DNA of 64,000 nucleotides from positions 86,221-150,220 of the forward strand of contig NZ_FOFP01000014.1 of assembly GCF_900110925.1 (NCBI RefSeq). The letters run 5' to 3'. The notes beneath the pieces were generated by a model, which had not been told where the DNA came from, did no database searches, and saw only the letters and a list, made by a program, of their open reading frames with translations. Both the position numbers and the translations under genes were made by a program. The DNA is from Pseudomonas cuatrocienegasensis (lineage in GTDB: Bacteria; Pseudomonadota; Gammaproteobacteria; Pseudomonadales; Pseudomonadaceae). Shown here piece by piece: positions 17,182-24,968 of this stretch (positions are counted from its first letter, which is position 1; every line of letters begins with the position of its first letter).

Positions 17182-17833
17182 AGCCTATGGCGCGGATTGT
17201 CCGAATCAGTTGCCGCTCAAAGCCCTTGTCGATCTTGTTGCGCAACCTCGACAGGTGCACATCAATGAGGTTGGTCTGCGGGTCGAAGTGATAGCCCCAG
17301 ACTTTTTCCAGCAACATACCGCGGGTAACCGTCTGGCCCAAGTGCTCGGCCATGACCTGTAGCAACTTGAACTCCTTGTCTGTCAGGTCGACACGTTGTC
17401 CCGCGCGCATGACCTCGCGGCGCGCCAGGTCAATACTCAGGTCTTCGATCTGCAGTTTGTCCTCGTAGGCGTTTTGCTGCCGACGTTTGGCCAGAAGCTC
17501 CAGGCGCAAGAGAAGCTCGGTGAAATCGAAGGGCTTGCCGAGGTAGTCGTCGGCGCCTGCACGCAGACCTTCGACGCGATCGGATACCTGATCGTTAGCG
17601 GACAGGATGAGGATTGGTGGGCGGGGCTGGCCATGCAGATGGGACAGCACTTCAATGCCATCCATCGCGGGCAACATGCGATCGAGAATGACCACATCAA
17701 AAGCCTCGTCGCGAATCATGCGTAGGGCACCTTCCCCGTTGTCGATCAAACGGCAGTTATGACCGCTGGCGTGCAGCTTGCTGCCTAGCCAATGACTAAC
17801 GGAAAGGTCGTCTTCCACGACCAACACGCGCAT
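17168..17833 (-). CDS. OmpR/PhoP-family response regulator linked to the Tad locus
   Basis: A 221-residue regulator. The receiver has the acidic pair Glu7/Asp8/Asp9 in VVEDD, phospho-acceptor Asp51 in VVILDRMLPAMDG, and the conserved Lys in DDYLGKPFDF. The winged-helix DNA-binding domain (about 125-221) shows VDLTDKEFKLLQVMAEHLGQTVTRGMLLEKVW and the recognition-helix segment NLIDVHLSRLRNKID. The ATG is preceded by AAGAAGGGACACCGAT. It is the first gene of a two-gene operon with the kinase, and its promoter region carries the same TTAA direct repeat as flp and tadG, so autoregulation is likely. Confidence 0.9.
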   Translation of the reverse strand: MRVLVVEDDLSVSHWLGSKLHASGHNCRLIDNGEGALRMIRDEAFDVVILDRMLPAMDGIEVLSHLHGQPRPPILILSANDQVSDRVEGLRAGADDYLGKPFDFTELLLRLELLAKRRQQNAYEDKLQIEDLSIDLARREVMRAGQRVDLTDKEFKLLQVMAEHLGQTVTRGMLLEKVWGYHFDPQTNLIDVHLSRLRNKIDKGFERQLIRTIRAIGYVLG

Positions 17834-17919
17834 ATCGGTGTCCCTTCTTGACTGCAGAGGTGAGCAATGAGTGAGGCGAGCAATAGGTGATTCTTGCCAA
17901 TCGCCGGGCGGCGAAGGAG

Positions 17920-17933
17920 TTAAGAATTATTAA
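17920..17933 (-). promoter_or_regulatory. Direct-repeat operator motif upstream of the response regulator
   Basis: The minus strand reads TTAATAATTCTTAA, sharing the ATTCTTAA half and the 10-base TTAA spacing with the sites before flp and tadG. It lies about 87 bases before the response regulator ATG. Confidence 0.5.
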
Positions 17934-17940
17934 ACAAAGT

Positions 17941-17959
17941 GAGAATGATTATCAATGGT
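17941..17959. promoter_or_regulatory. Fur-like box
   Basis: GAGAATGATTATCAATGGT matches the 19-base Fur consensus (GATAATGATAATCATTATC) at 13 positions, with the central ATGATTATCA strong. It lies seven bases from the operator motif at 17920-17933, in the region between the two-component operon (minus) and the membrane protein gene at 18100 (plus). It could give iron control to either. Confidence 0.5.
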
Positions 17960-18099
17960 ATTTTAGTGGGGCCGGAAGCCTTGCCAGAAACGCAGCCTCG
18001 TTGTCGGGAAGGGGTGACATAAGGGGGCTACTGATCGCACTTAGGCTGAACCGTGCCTGGCAACGTGCATCCAAGCAGAACAGTCACTGAGGAGTTGCC

Positions 18100-18636
18100 G
18101 TGAAACGCATCCTGACCTCCAGCGCTATTGATCCCCTGCCAGCACAGGACGCGGCCTCAATTTTTGGCACGCCCAAGGAGCGCCTGGACTTCTATCGACG
18201 CGAAATTCACCACGAGAGCAGTTTGCTATCCAACCGGACCAACGCCTACCTGTCGGCGCAGTCCTTTCTGGTGATTGCCTATGCATCCTCGATGGCCAAT
18301 CTCAACGACAGTTGGGGTGGGTTGTTCACCTTGGTGGTGCCGGCGTTGCTGGCGCTGCTGGGGGTGGTCAGTTCGCTGCATGCCTGGCCGGGCATCAAGG
18401 CGTCGTCGGATATCATCGATCACTGGCAACTCAAGCAGATGAACCTGCTGCACAGCGACCCGGCCATGGGGCTTATCTACGATGAGTCGCCGCTGTTCAG
18501 CGAAACCGAGACGCACCGTGAGACCCACCGCAAGTCGTTGCTGTTTTCCTTGCGCAGCCCGTGGCTGTTCAGTGTGTTCTGGGGGCTGCTCGGTGCCTTC
18601 TCGCTGTGGCTGCAACTGACCACGGGTAAGCTCTAG
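18100..18636 (+). CDS. Uncharacterised membrane protein (SLATT/RipA-like layout)
   Basis: A 178-residue protein whose family I do not recognise with confidence. An N-terminal soluble segment leads into an amphipathic helix (ERLDFYRREIHHESSLLSNRTNAYLSAQSF). Two closely spaced membrane helices follow (FLVIAYASSMANL and LFTLVVPALLALLGVVSSLHAW), then a soluble segment (residues 98-150) and a C-terminal helix (SPWLFSVFWGLLGAFSLWLQL). The arrangement of a charged helix with N-R-x-x-A/S before a helical hairpin recalls SLATT and RipA-like membrane proteins, some of which act in anti-phage signalling, but no partner enzyme gene is adjacent. The ribosome site TGAGGAG precedes the ATG. It is a single gene between the Tad regulators and ppiC. 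Confidence 0.7.
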   Translation: MKRILTSSAIDPLPAQDAASIFGTPKERLDFYRREIHHESSLLSNRTNAYLSAQSFLVIAYASSMANLNDSWGGLFTLVVPALLALLGVVSSLHAWPGIKASSDIIDHWQLKQMNLLHSDPAMGLIYDESPLFSETETHRETHRKSLLFSLRSPWLFSVFWGLLGAFSLWLQLTTGKL

Positions 18637-18654
18637 CAGCCATAAAGTAGTGGC

Positions 18655-18933
18655 TCAATCGCGAAACACCACCTGCACAAGGTGATAGCCGAACTGGCTC
18701 TTGATCGGACCGTGTATTTCGCGCACGGCCTTCTTGAAAATCACCTGGTCGATGACGCGAACCATCTGCCCAGGGCGCACTTCGCCCAGGTCGCCGCCTT
18801 TCTTGCCAGACGGGCAGGTGGAGTGCTTGCGCGCCAGCACATCGAAGGCCTCGCCGGCCGCAATACGCTTCTTCAGGGCGGCTGCTTCTGCCTCGGTCTT
18901 GACCAGAATGTGGCGCGCCATTGCCTTTGCCAT
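18655..18933 (-). CDS. ppiC: Parvulin-type peptidyl-prolyl isomerase (PpiC)
   Basis: A 92-residue single-domain parvulin without a signal peptide, hence cytoplasmic, that catalyses cis-trans isomerisation of prolyl bonds. Motifs are ARHILVKTEAEAAALKKRI, FDVLARKHSTCPSGKKGGDLGEVRPGQMV and SQFGYHLVQV, all typical of PpiC. The start at 18933 has a clear AGGAG six bases upstream; the longer open frame to 19245 has no support. It is transcribed divergently from the PilU-like gene. Confidence 0.93.
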   Translation of the reverse strand: MAKAMARHILVKTEAEAAALKKRIAAGEAFDVLARKHSTCPSGKKGGDLGEVRPGQMVRVIDQVIFKKAVREIHGPIKSQFGYHLVQVVFRD

Positions 18934-19072
18934 GAACGGCTCCTCGGAATTTGGCCTCACAGTGTGCCAGTATTGGCGCGTCATTATCATGGCGCCATAT
19001 ATTTGAATGTTGTGCTGTGCGCATCGATTTGAATATGGCCTAAGGTAATTATCTCTCCCCTCCGACGAAAAG

Positions 19073-20284
19073 ATGCCCGCCATGGAACTCGCGCCGCTGC
19101 TGAAAATTCTCGCCACCCAGGATGGCTCAGACCTGTACTTGTCGACCGGCGCGCCGCCGTGCGCCAAGTTCAATGGCGTGCTCAAGGCGCTGAGTACCGA
19201 ACCATTGAAGGCCGGGGAGGTGGCCGCTGTGGCCGAATCGGTCATGGATAGTGCTCAGCGCGAAGAGTTTGAGCGCGAGCTGGAAATGAACCTGGCGATT
19301 TCCCTGGCTGGGGTCGGGCGTTTCCGCATCAATATCTTCAAACAGCGCAACGAGGTGTCCATCGTGGCGCGCAATATCAAGCTGGAGATTCCGCGCTTCG
19401 AAGACCTCAAACTCCCCGAGGTACTGCTGCGCACGGTGATGGAGAAACGTGGTCTGGTGCTGTTCGTCGGTGGTACCGGCTCAGGCAAGTCGACCTCGCT
19501 GGCGGCGCTGATCGACTACCGCAACCGCAACAGCGGCGGGCACATCATCACCATCGAAGACCCGGTGGAGTATGTGCACCGGCACAAGAAATCAATCATC
19601 AACCAGCGTGAGGTAGGGGTGGATACGCGTAGCTTCCATGCCGCGCTGAAGAACACCCTGCGTCAGGCGCCTGACGTGATCCTGATTGGCGAAATCCGCG
19701 ACCGCGAGACCATGGAGCACGCCCTGGCGTTTGCCGATACCGGGCACCTGGCGATTTCCACCCTGCATGCCAACAACGCCAACCAGGCGTTGGATCGCAT
19801 CATCAATTTTTTCCCCGAAGACCGCCGCCCACAGTTGCTCAACGACCTGGGCAACAACCTCAAGGCATTTGTCTCCCAGCGTCTGGTCAAGACCGTTGAT
19901 GGCAAGCGCCGCGCTGCCGTTGAGGTGCTGCTGGGCACACCAACGGTGCGTGATCTGATCAAGCGCAGCGAGCTGTCGGAAATCAAGGAGATCATGGAGA
20001 AGTCGCGCAACCTGGGGATGCAAACGTTCGATCAGGCGCTAATCGATCTGGTCAACGAAGGGGCTATCGATGAGGAGGAAGCGGTCAAGAATGCCGACTC
20101 GGCGAACAACGTGCGCCTCAAGCTCAAACTGCAGCGCGATAATCCAGCCACGCCGCCGAAGCCGGTCAGCGCGCCTGCTGCACCCCAGCCTGCAGCTAAA
20201 CCTGCGGACTGGGGGCAGGAGCTGAAACTGGAGGCGATCGAGGAAGAGCAACCGCCTGAAGACCCAGGTCGCAGCGGTATCTGA
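19073..20284 (+). CDS. PilU-like type IV pilus retraction ATPase
   Basis: A 403-residue PilT/PilU-family hexameric ATPase. The N-terminal PAS-like domain (GSDLYLSTGAPPCAKFNG) is followed by Walker A GGTGSGKS (133-140), the Asp box ITIEDPVEYVH, Walker B APDVILIGEIRDRE and the His box TGHLAISTLHANN. FADTGHLAISTLHANNANQALDRIINFFP is closer to PilU than to PilT. The C-terminal 50 residues are a Pro/Ala-rich extension (PATPPKPVSAPAAPQPAAKP) that PilU proteins usually lack. The gene stands alone, away from pilT and other type IVa genes, so it may be an additional PilU paralogue. Start alternatives are 19073 and the ATG at 19082. Confidence 0.87.
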   Translation: MPAMELAPLLKILATQDGSDLYLSTGAPPCAKFNGVLKALSTEPLKAGEVAAVAESVMDSAQREEFERELEMNLAISLAGVGRFRINIFKQRNEVSIVARNIKLEIPRFEDLKLPEVLLRTVMEKRGLVLFVGGTGSGKSTSLAALIDYRNRNSGGHIITIEDPVEYVHRHKKSIINQREVGVDTRSFHAALKNTLRQAPDVILIGEIRDRETMEHALAFADTGHLAISTLHANNANQALDRIINFFPEDRRPQLLNDLGNNLKAFVSQRLVKTVDGKRRAAVEVLLGTPTVRDLIKRSELSEIKEIMEKSRNLGMQTFDQALIDLVNEGAIDEEEAVKNADSANNVRLKLKLQRDNPATPPKPVSAPAAPQPAAKPADWGQELKLEAIEEEQPPEDPGRSGI

Positions 20285-20310
20285 CGGGAGCCGATGCAGG
20301 TTACAGGTGC

Positions 20311-21039
20311 TCAGCGAGAAGGCAGGTAAGCCTCTCCCATGCGCTGTGCGGTGCCCTCGGCCAACAAGGACTCGACCGCTTCGCGCAGTCGCTTCACCAG
20401 CGCCGGGTCGCAGTCCAGTGAGCACGCCAGGTAAAGCGGGGTGCTGGCCAAAGGTGCACTCATCTGCAAAACAGGCGCATCGGGTGCCAATTGGCCATAC
20501 AGACCCTCGGGCACGCCGGTGAACCAGGCATCGACACGGCCCAGTTCGAGCATGCGCATAGGCTTGTCGCCCAACTCCAGCGCAACGATCTGTTCAGGTT
20601 GAAACCCTTCATTTTTGAGAATTTCCAGTTGCGCTGTACCCAAGCCGACGGCGATACGCTGATAGCGCTGGCGGGCTTCTGCAAAGTCGCGTACTGGCGT
20701 ATCGAGGCTGAAGAAGGCGCGCTCCAAGGGCATGATAGGAACGATCCAGGTGTACAGCGATTCCCGCTCGGGTGTTCGCGACAGCGGAATGATGAGCAGG
20801 TCGCGCCCCTCGCTGACCTGCTTTTGCGCCCGGGCCCAGGGGGCGACCTGGAGCACGACTGGATGATTGGCCCGGGCGATCGCCGCCAGGGTCACATCAC
20901 CCACCATGCCATAACCCTTATGAAAGTTGAGGAAGGTCAGGGGGGGCGCATCAGGCATAAACAGCTCAAGTGTGCGCGCGGCAAACACCATGGGGCTGAG
21001 CAGCACAAGCATAAGCGGTACGAGCCGAATCGAACGCAC
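20311..21039 (-). CDS. Periplasmic solute-binding-like protein (SBP_bac_3 type)
   Basis: A 242-residue secreted protein. The signal peptide is VRSIRLVPLMLVLLSPMVFAA (GTG start, with GGAG eight bases upstream). The remainder resembles family 3 solute-binding domains found in Pseudomonas as orphan genes: ELFMPDAPPLTF, then GMVGDVTLAAIARANHPVVLQVAPWARAQKQVSEGRDLLIIPLSRTPERE, where PWARAQ...G..L..PLSRTPERE is a recurring pattern of this group. No transporter genes are adjacent, so it may serve signalling or may not bind an amino acid at all. Two Cys near the C-terminus (ACSLDCD) could form a disulphide. Confidence 0.78.
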   Translation of the reverse strand: MRSIRLVPLMLVLLSPMVFAARTLELFMPDAPPLTFLNFHKGYGMVGDVTLAAIARANHPVVLQVAPWARAQKQVSEGRDLLIIPLSRTPERESLYTWIVPIMPLERAFFSLDTPVRDFAEARQRYQRIAVGLGTAQLEILKNEGFQPEQIVALELGDKPMRMLELGRVDAWFTGVPEGLYGQLAPDAPVLQMSAPLASTPLYLACSLDCDPALVKRLREAVESLLAEGTAQRMGEAYLPSR

Positions 21040-21095
21040 GGCCAGGCTCCAGAGGGTTAGGACCTGAGTATAGCTGCACTACGCAACCGTGCCGC

Positions 21096-21992
21096 TCAAA
21101 CCCTTCGTGCCCGCGCCACCCGCGAACCACTGGGCTTGCCCAGCACTGTGCAGATACGCTGGCCGGCGGCGATCAGCCGGTCCATATCGATACCGGTTTC
21201 GATCCCTAGTCCATCCAGTAGATACAAGACATCTTCGCTCGCGACATTGCCTGTAGCGCCTTTGGCGTAAGGGCAGCCGCCGAGGCCCGCAACCGAGCTG
21301 TCGAATACGTTGATGCCTTCCAGAAGGCTTGCGTAGATATTGGTCAACGCCTGGCCATAGGTGTCGTGGAAGTGCCCGGCCAGCTTGTCTCTGGGAATAT
21401 CACGGCCAACCACTTCGAGTAGGTGGCGGGTGCTGCCTGCGGTGCCGGTGCCGATGGTGTCGCCCAGGGAAACCTCATAGCAGCCCATGGTGAATAATTC
21501 ACGGGCGACCAGGGCAACCTGCTCGGGCGGCACGCTGCCGTCATACGGGCAACCCAGCACGCAGGAGACATACCCGCGTACACGGATGCCATGCTGTTTG
21601 GCGGCGTCCATTACCGGAACAAAGCGTTCCAGGCTTTCGCTGATCGAGCAGTTGATATTTTTCTGCGAGAAGGCCTCGCTGGCGGCGGCAAACACGGCGA
21701 CTTCTCTGACGCCGGCCTCTAGGGCAGCCTCAAAGCCTTTCAGGTTGGGTGCCAGGGCTGCGTAGGTAATGCCTGGTAGCTGCTGGATCTGCGCAAACAC
21801 CTCTCTGCTGCCGGCCATCTGCGGCACCCACTTGGGCGAGACAAAGCTGCCCACCTCGATATAGCCCAGGCCTGCGGCAGACAGGTCATCGACCAGGCGC
21901 ACCTTGTCGGCCACGCTGATCGGCTGCTGCTCATTCTGCAAACCGTCGCGCGGGCCGACTTCGACCAGGCGGACCTGTTTGGGTAGGTTCAT
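21096..21992 (-). CDS. liuE: Hydroxymethylglutaryl-CoA lyase (LiuE)
   Basis: The last step of leucine degradation: cleaves HMG-CoA to acetoacetate and acetyl-CoA. A DRE-TIM/HMGL-like TIM barrel with VEVGPRDGLQNE (the R-D pair of the active site), the metal-binding HFHDTYGQAL, and the HMG-CoA lyase signature SVAGLGGCPYAKGATGNVASED with its catalytic Cys. 298 residues. The start at 21992 is chosen because GAGG lies five bases before it; the ATG at 21995 is the alternative. It is the distal gene of the liu operon, separated from liuD by a REP palindrome. Confidence 0.94.
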   Translation of the reverse strand: MNLPKQVRLVEVGPRDGLQNEQQPISVADKVRLVDDLSAAGLGYIEVGSFVSPKWVPQMAGSREVFAQIQQLPGITYAALAPNLKGFEAALEAGVREVAVFAAASEAFSQKNINCSISESLERFVPVMDAAKQHGIRVRGYVSCVLGCPYDGSVPPEQVALVARELFTMGCYEVSLGDTIGTGTAGSTRHLLEVVGRDIPRDKLAGHFHDTYGQALTNIYASLLEGINVFDSSVAGLGGCPYAKGATGNVASEDVLYLLDGLGIETGIDMDRLIAAGQRICTVLGKPSGSRVARARRV

Positions 21993-22035
21993 CATTGCCT
22001 CGTTGTTTATCCCGATGGGTGTCGCACCGACTAGC

Positions 22036-22096
22036 TGTGGGAGGGGCTTTAGCCGCGAGATTTTTATCATTCGTCGCGGCTAAAGCCCCTCCCACA
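22036..22096. repeat. REP palindrome between liuD and liuE
   Basis: Near-perfect inverted repeat: TGTGGGAGGGGCTTTAGCCG at one end and its complement at the other, around a short AT-rich loop. Same family as 24892-24966 and 4379-4422. It would form a stable hairpin in the liu transcript. Confidence 0.88.
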
Positions 22097-22103
22097 TATT
22101 CGT

Positions 22104-24065
22104 TTATGCGCTGATTTCTGCCAGCTCCACCAACACCGCGCCTTCGCTGACCATCTCGCCTTCGCCGCAATACAGCGCCTTGACGGTGCCGGCATGGGGC
22201 GCGCGGATGCTGTGCTCCATCTTCATCGCCTCCAGCACCACCAGCGCAGTGCCGGCTTCGACCGGCTGACCGGCCTCGACCAGCACCCGCACGATACTGC
22301 CGTTCATGGGAGCGGTTAGGCCGCCGTTCTGATGATGGCTGGCGTCGACTTCGGCAATCTGGTCAAAGCGGGTGACCGCGTGCAGCTCGCCGGCATAGCG
22401 CAGGTAGAGGCTATCGCCGCGGCGAATCGCCAGATGCTGTTGACGCAGGCCGTCGCTCTCCACCTGCAGGATCTCGCCTTGCAGGTGGAGGGTAGAAGCC
22501 GAGGCCTGGCGCAGACGTACCACCTGGCGCTCGTTCTGGCAGGCCAGATGCAGATCGATTTCCGCCGGTAAACCCAGGCGCAGACCGTTATTGATCGCCC
22601 AAGGCGAGTGGTAGTCGTCCTGGCGTTGGCGCGGCGCTTCGCTTTGCACAAAGGCCTCGGCGGCCAGTTGCCAGAACTCAGCCGGCAATTCGCTCGGCGG
22701 CGGCAGCAACTGCGCTTCATGGCGCGGAATAAAACCAGTATCCAGCTCTGCATTGGCAAAGGCCGGGTGGGCCAGAACGCGGGTGAGAAAGGCCAGGTTG
22801 GTTCTAACCCCGCCGACGCAGGTTTCCTTGAGCATGGCCAGCAGGCGCAGACGCGCCTCTTCGCGGTTCTCGCCCCAGGCGATCAGCTTGCCGAGCATGG
22901 GGTCATAGAAGGGCGAGACTTCATCGCCTTCGCTGACGCCGCTGTCTACCCGGCGACCTGGTCCGGCATTGGCTTCGCGGTACAGCGCCAGGGTGCCGGT
23001 GGCGGGGAGAAAGTCGTTGTCCGGGTCTTCGGCATACAGGCGCACCTCAATGGCATGGCCAAGCAGCGGCACCTGTTCCTGGCTGATCGGCAGCGCTTCA
23101 CCACGGGCGACTCGGATCTGCCAGGCCACCAGATCGAGACCGGTGATCAGCTCGGTGACCGGGTGTTCCACCTGCAGGCGGGTGTTCATCTCCATAAAAA
23201 AGAAGTCGCCGCGTTCATCCAGCAGAAACTCCACGGTGCCAGCGCCGACATAGCCGATGGCCTGAGCCGCCTTGACCGCTGCTTCGCCCATGGCGCGGCG
23301 CAGTTCGGCTGACAGGCCCGGCGCAGGGGCTTCTTCGACGACCTTCTGGTGACGGCGCTGGATCGAGCAGTCGCGCTCATTCAGGTACAGGCAGTTGCCA
23401 TACTGGTCGGCAAACACCTGGATCTCCACATGGCGCGGCTTGAGGACGTACTTTTCCACCAGCATGCGCGCGTCGCCGAACGACGACTGCGCCTCGCGCT
23501 GGGCGCTGGCCAGGGCCTCGGCCAGTTCGCTCTGAACCTCGACCACCTTCATGCCCTTGCCACCACCGCCGGCCGCCGCTTTGAGCAGCACCGGGTAGCC
23601 GATGGCGTTCGCGGCGGCGCGGAAGGTTTCCACATCCTGCGCTTCGCCGTGATAACCCGGCACCAGCGGCACGCCGGCGGCGTCCATCAACGCCTTGGCC
23701 GCGGACTTGCTGCCCATGGCGTCGATGGCCGAGGCGGGCGGGCCGAGGAAGATCAGCCCGGCGGCTTCAATGGCGCGGGCAAAGCCGGCGTTTTCCGAGA
23801 GAAAGCCATAGCCGGGATGAATCGCCTGGGCGCCGCTGGCCTGGGCCGCCGCGATGATCTTATCGATCAGCAGGTAGCTGTCTGCCGGCTTGGCACCGCC
23901 CAGATTCACCGCCACATCGGCTTCACGCACATGACGCGCGTTGGCGTCGATAGCGCTGTGTACCGCCACGGTCTGGATGCCCATGGCCTTGGCCGTGCGC
24001 ATCACCCGGCAGGCGATCTCGCCACGGTTGGCCACCAGCAGGGTGTCGATAGGCTTGAAGTTCAT
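22104..24065 (-). CDS. liuD: Methylcrotonyl-CoA carboxylase biotin-containing alpha subunit (LiuD)
   Basis: A 653-residue biotin-dependent carboxylase. The biotin carboxylase domain begins FKPIDTLLVANRGEIACRVMRTA; the ATP-grasp motif is AAAGGGGKGMKVV; the catalytic region is FMEMNTRLQVEHPVTE. After a linker, the C-terminal biotin carrier domain carries the biotinyl-lysine motif EAMKMEH. With LiuB it carboxylates 3-methylcrotonyl-CoA in leucine breakdown. The start overlaps liuC by four bases. The operon context distinguishes it from geranyl-CoA carboxylase (AtuF). Confidence 0.95.
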   Translation of the reverse strand: MNFKPIDTLLVANRGEIACRVMRTAKAMGIQTVAVHSAIDANARHVREADVAVNLGGAKPADSYLLIDKIIAAAQASGAQAIHPGYGFLSENAGFARAIEAAGLIFLGPPASAIDAMGSKSAAKALMDAAGVPLVPGYHGEAQDVETFRAAANAIGYPVLLKAAAGGGGKGMKVVEVQSELAEALASAQREAQSSFGDARMLVEKYVLKPRHVEIQVFADQYGNCLYLNERDCSIQRRHQKVVEEAPAPGLSAELRRAMGEAAVKAAQAIGYVGAGTVEFLLDERGDFFFMEMNTRLQVEHPVTELITGLDLVAWQIRVARGEALPISQEQVPLLGHAIEVRLYAEDPDNDFLPATGTLALYREANAGPGRRVDSGVSEGDEVSPFYDPMLGKLIAWGENREEARLRLLAMLKETCVGGVRTNLAFLTRVLAHPAFANAELDTGFIPRHEAQLLPPPSELPAEFWQLAAEAFVQSEAPRQRQDDYHSPWAINNGLRLGLPAEIDLHLACQNERQVVRLRQASASTLHLQGEILQVESDGLRQQHLAIRRGDSLYLRYAGELHAVTRFDQIAEVDASHHQNGGLTAPMNGSIVRVLVEAGQPVEAGTALVVLEAMKMEHSIRAPHAGTVKALYCGEGEMVSEGAVLVELAEISA

Positions 24066-24862
24066 GCTTGCGGCTCCTGCCAGGCGGGCTTGCGCTTATC
24101 CAGAAAGGCACGCAGACCTTCCTGACCTTCGGGGCTGACGCGGATACGGGCGATGGCGTTCTCGGTATAACGGCGCAGCGCAGGGGTCAGCACGCCGCTG
24201 CCGACTTCGCGCAGCAGATCCTTGCTCGCAAGCATGGCCTGCGGGCTATTGAGCAGCAGGGTTTCGACCCAGTCGGCGACGGCCTGCTCCAGTTCATCGG
24301 CGGCATAGCATTCAGCAAACAGGCCCAGTTCCTGGGCACGCTCACCACTGAAGCGCTCGGCAGTCAGGGCATAACGGCGTGCGGCGCGTTCGCCGATGGC
24401 CTGTACGACAAAGGGGCTGATCACCGCCGGCGCCAGGCCGATGCGCACTTCGGACAGGCACAGCTGGGCGTCAACGGTGCCGATGGCCATATCGCAGCAA
24501 CTGATCAACCCCAGGGCACCACCGAAGGCCGCGCCTTGCACCACGGCCAGGGTGGGGATCTTCAGCTGATACAGGTTGTGCATCAGCTCAGCCAGTTCGC
24601 GGGCGTCGGCCAGGTTGGCGCTGTAATCCAGGGTCGCGGCGTGCTGCATCCAGGCAAGGTCCGCGCCGGCAGAAAAATGCTTGCCGCGGCCACGCAGCAA
24701 CAGGAAACGCAGGGTCTTGTCAGCCATCACTGCGTCGAGGGCGAGAATCAGCTCGCGGATCATCTCGGCGTTAAAGGCGTTGTTCTTGTCCGCACGATTG
24801 AGCCAGAGGGTGGCAAAGCCGCGCGGGTCTGTTTGCAGTTGAAGGGTGTTGAAGTCGGTCAT
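24062..24862 (-). CDS. liuC: 3-methylglutaconyl-CoA hydratase (LiuC)
   Basis: A 266-residue enoyl-CoA hydratase/isomerase-family protein that hydrates methylglutaconyl-CoA to HMG-CoA. Crotonase motifs include GRGKHFSAGADLAWMQ (oxyanion hole) and VVQGAAFGGALGLISCCDMAI. SEVRIGLAPAVISPFVVQAIGERAARRYALTAERF follows as usual. A four-base overlap with liuD downstream; 106 bases with a REP separate it from liuB upstream. Length and operon position both fit LiuC. Confidence 0.94.
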   Translation of the reverse strand: MTDFNTLQLQTDPRGFATLWLNRADKNNAFNAEMIRELILALDAVMADKTLRFLLLRGRGKHFSAGADLAWMQHAATLDYSANLADARELAELMHNLYQLKIPTLAVVQGAAFGGALGLISCCDMAIGTVDAQLCLSEVRIGLAPAVISPFVVQAIGERAARRYALTAERFSGERAQELGLFAECYAADELEQAVADWVETLLLNSPQAMLASKDLLREVGSGVLTPALRRYTENAIARIRVSPEGQEGLRAFLDKRKPAWQEPQA

Positions 24863-24891
24863 GGTTTTCGACTCGAAAAATGAGTTAGCTC

Positions 24892-24966
24892 TGTGGGAGG
24901 GGCTTTAGCCGCGACAAGGCGAAAAACTTCGCGGCTAAAGCGGAATGCCGCCCAGCCCCTCCCACG
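24892..24966. repeat. REP palindrome between liuB and liuC
   Basis: Inverted repeat with ends TGTGGGAGGGGCTTTAGCCG and its complement, but the right arm is split by a 14-base insertion (GGAATGCCGCCCAG) not present in the 22036-22096 copy. It ends three bases before the liuB stop codon. Confidence 0.85.
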
Positions 24967-24968
24967 AA

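Noticed and set aside
17887..18090. A 67-codon plus-strand frame upstream of the membrane protein gene
   Set aside because: It covers the operator motif and Fur-like box, lacks a ribosome site and resembles no family.
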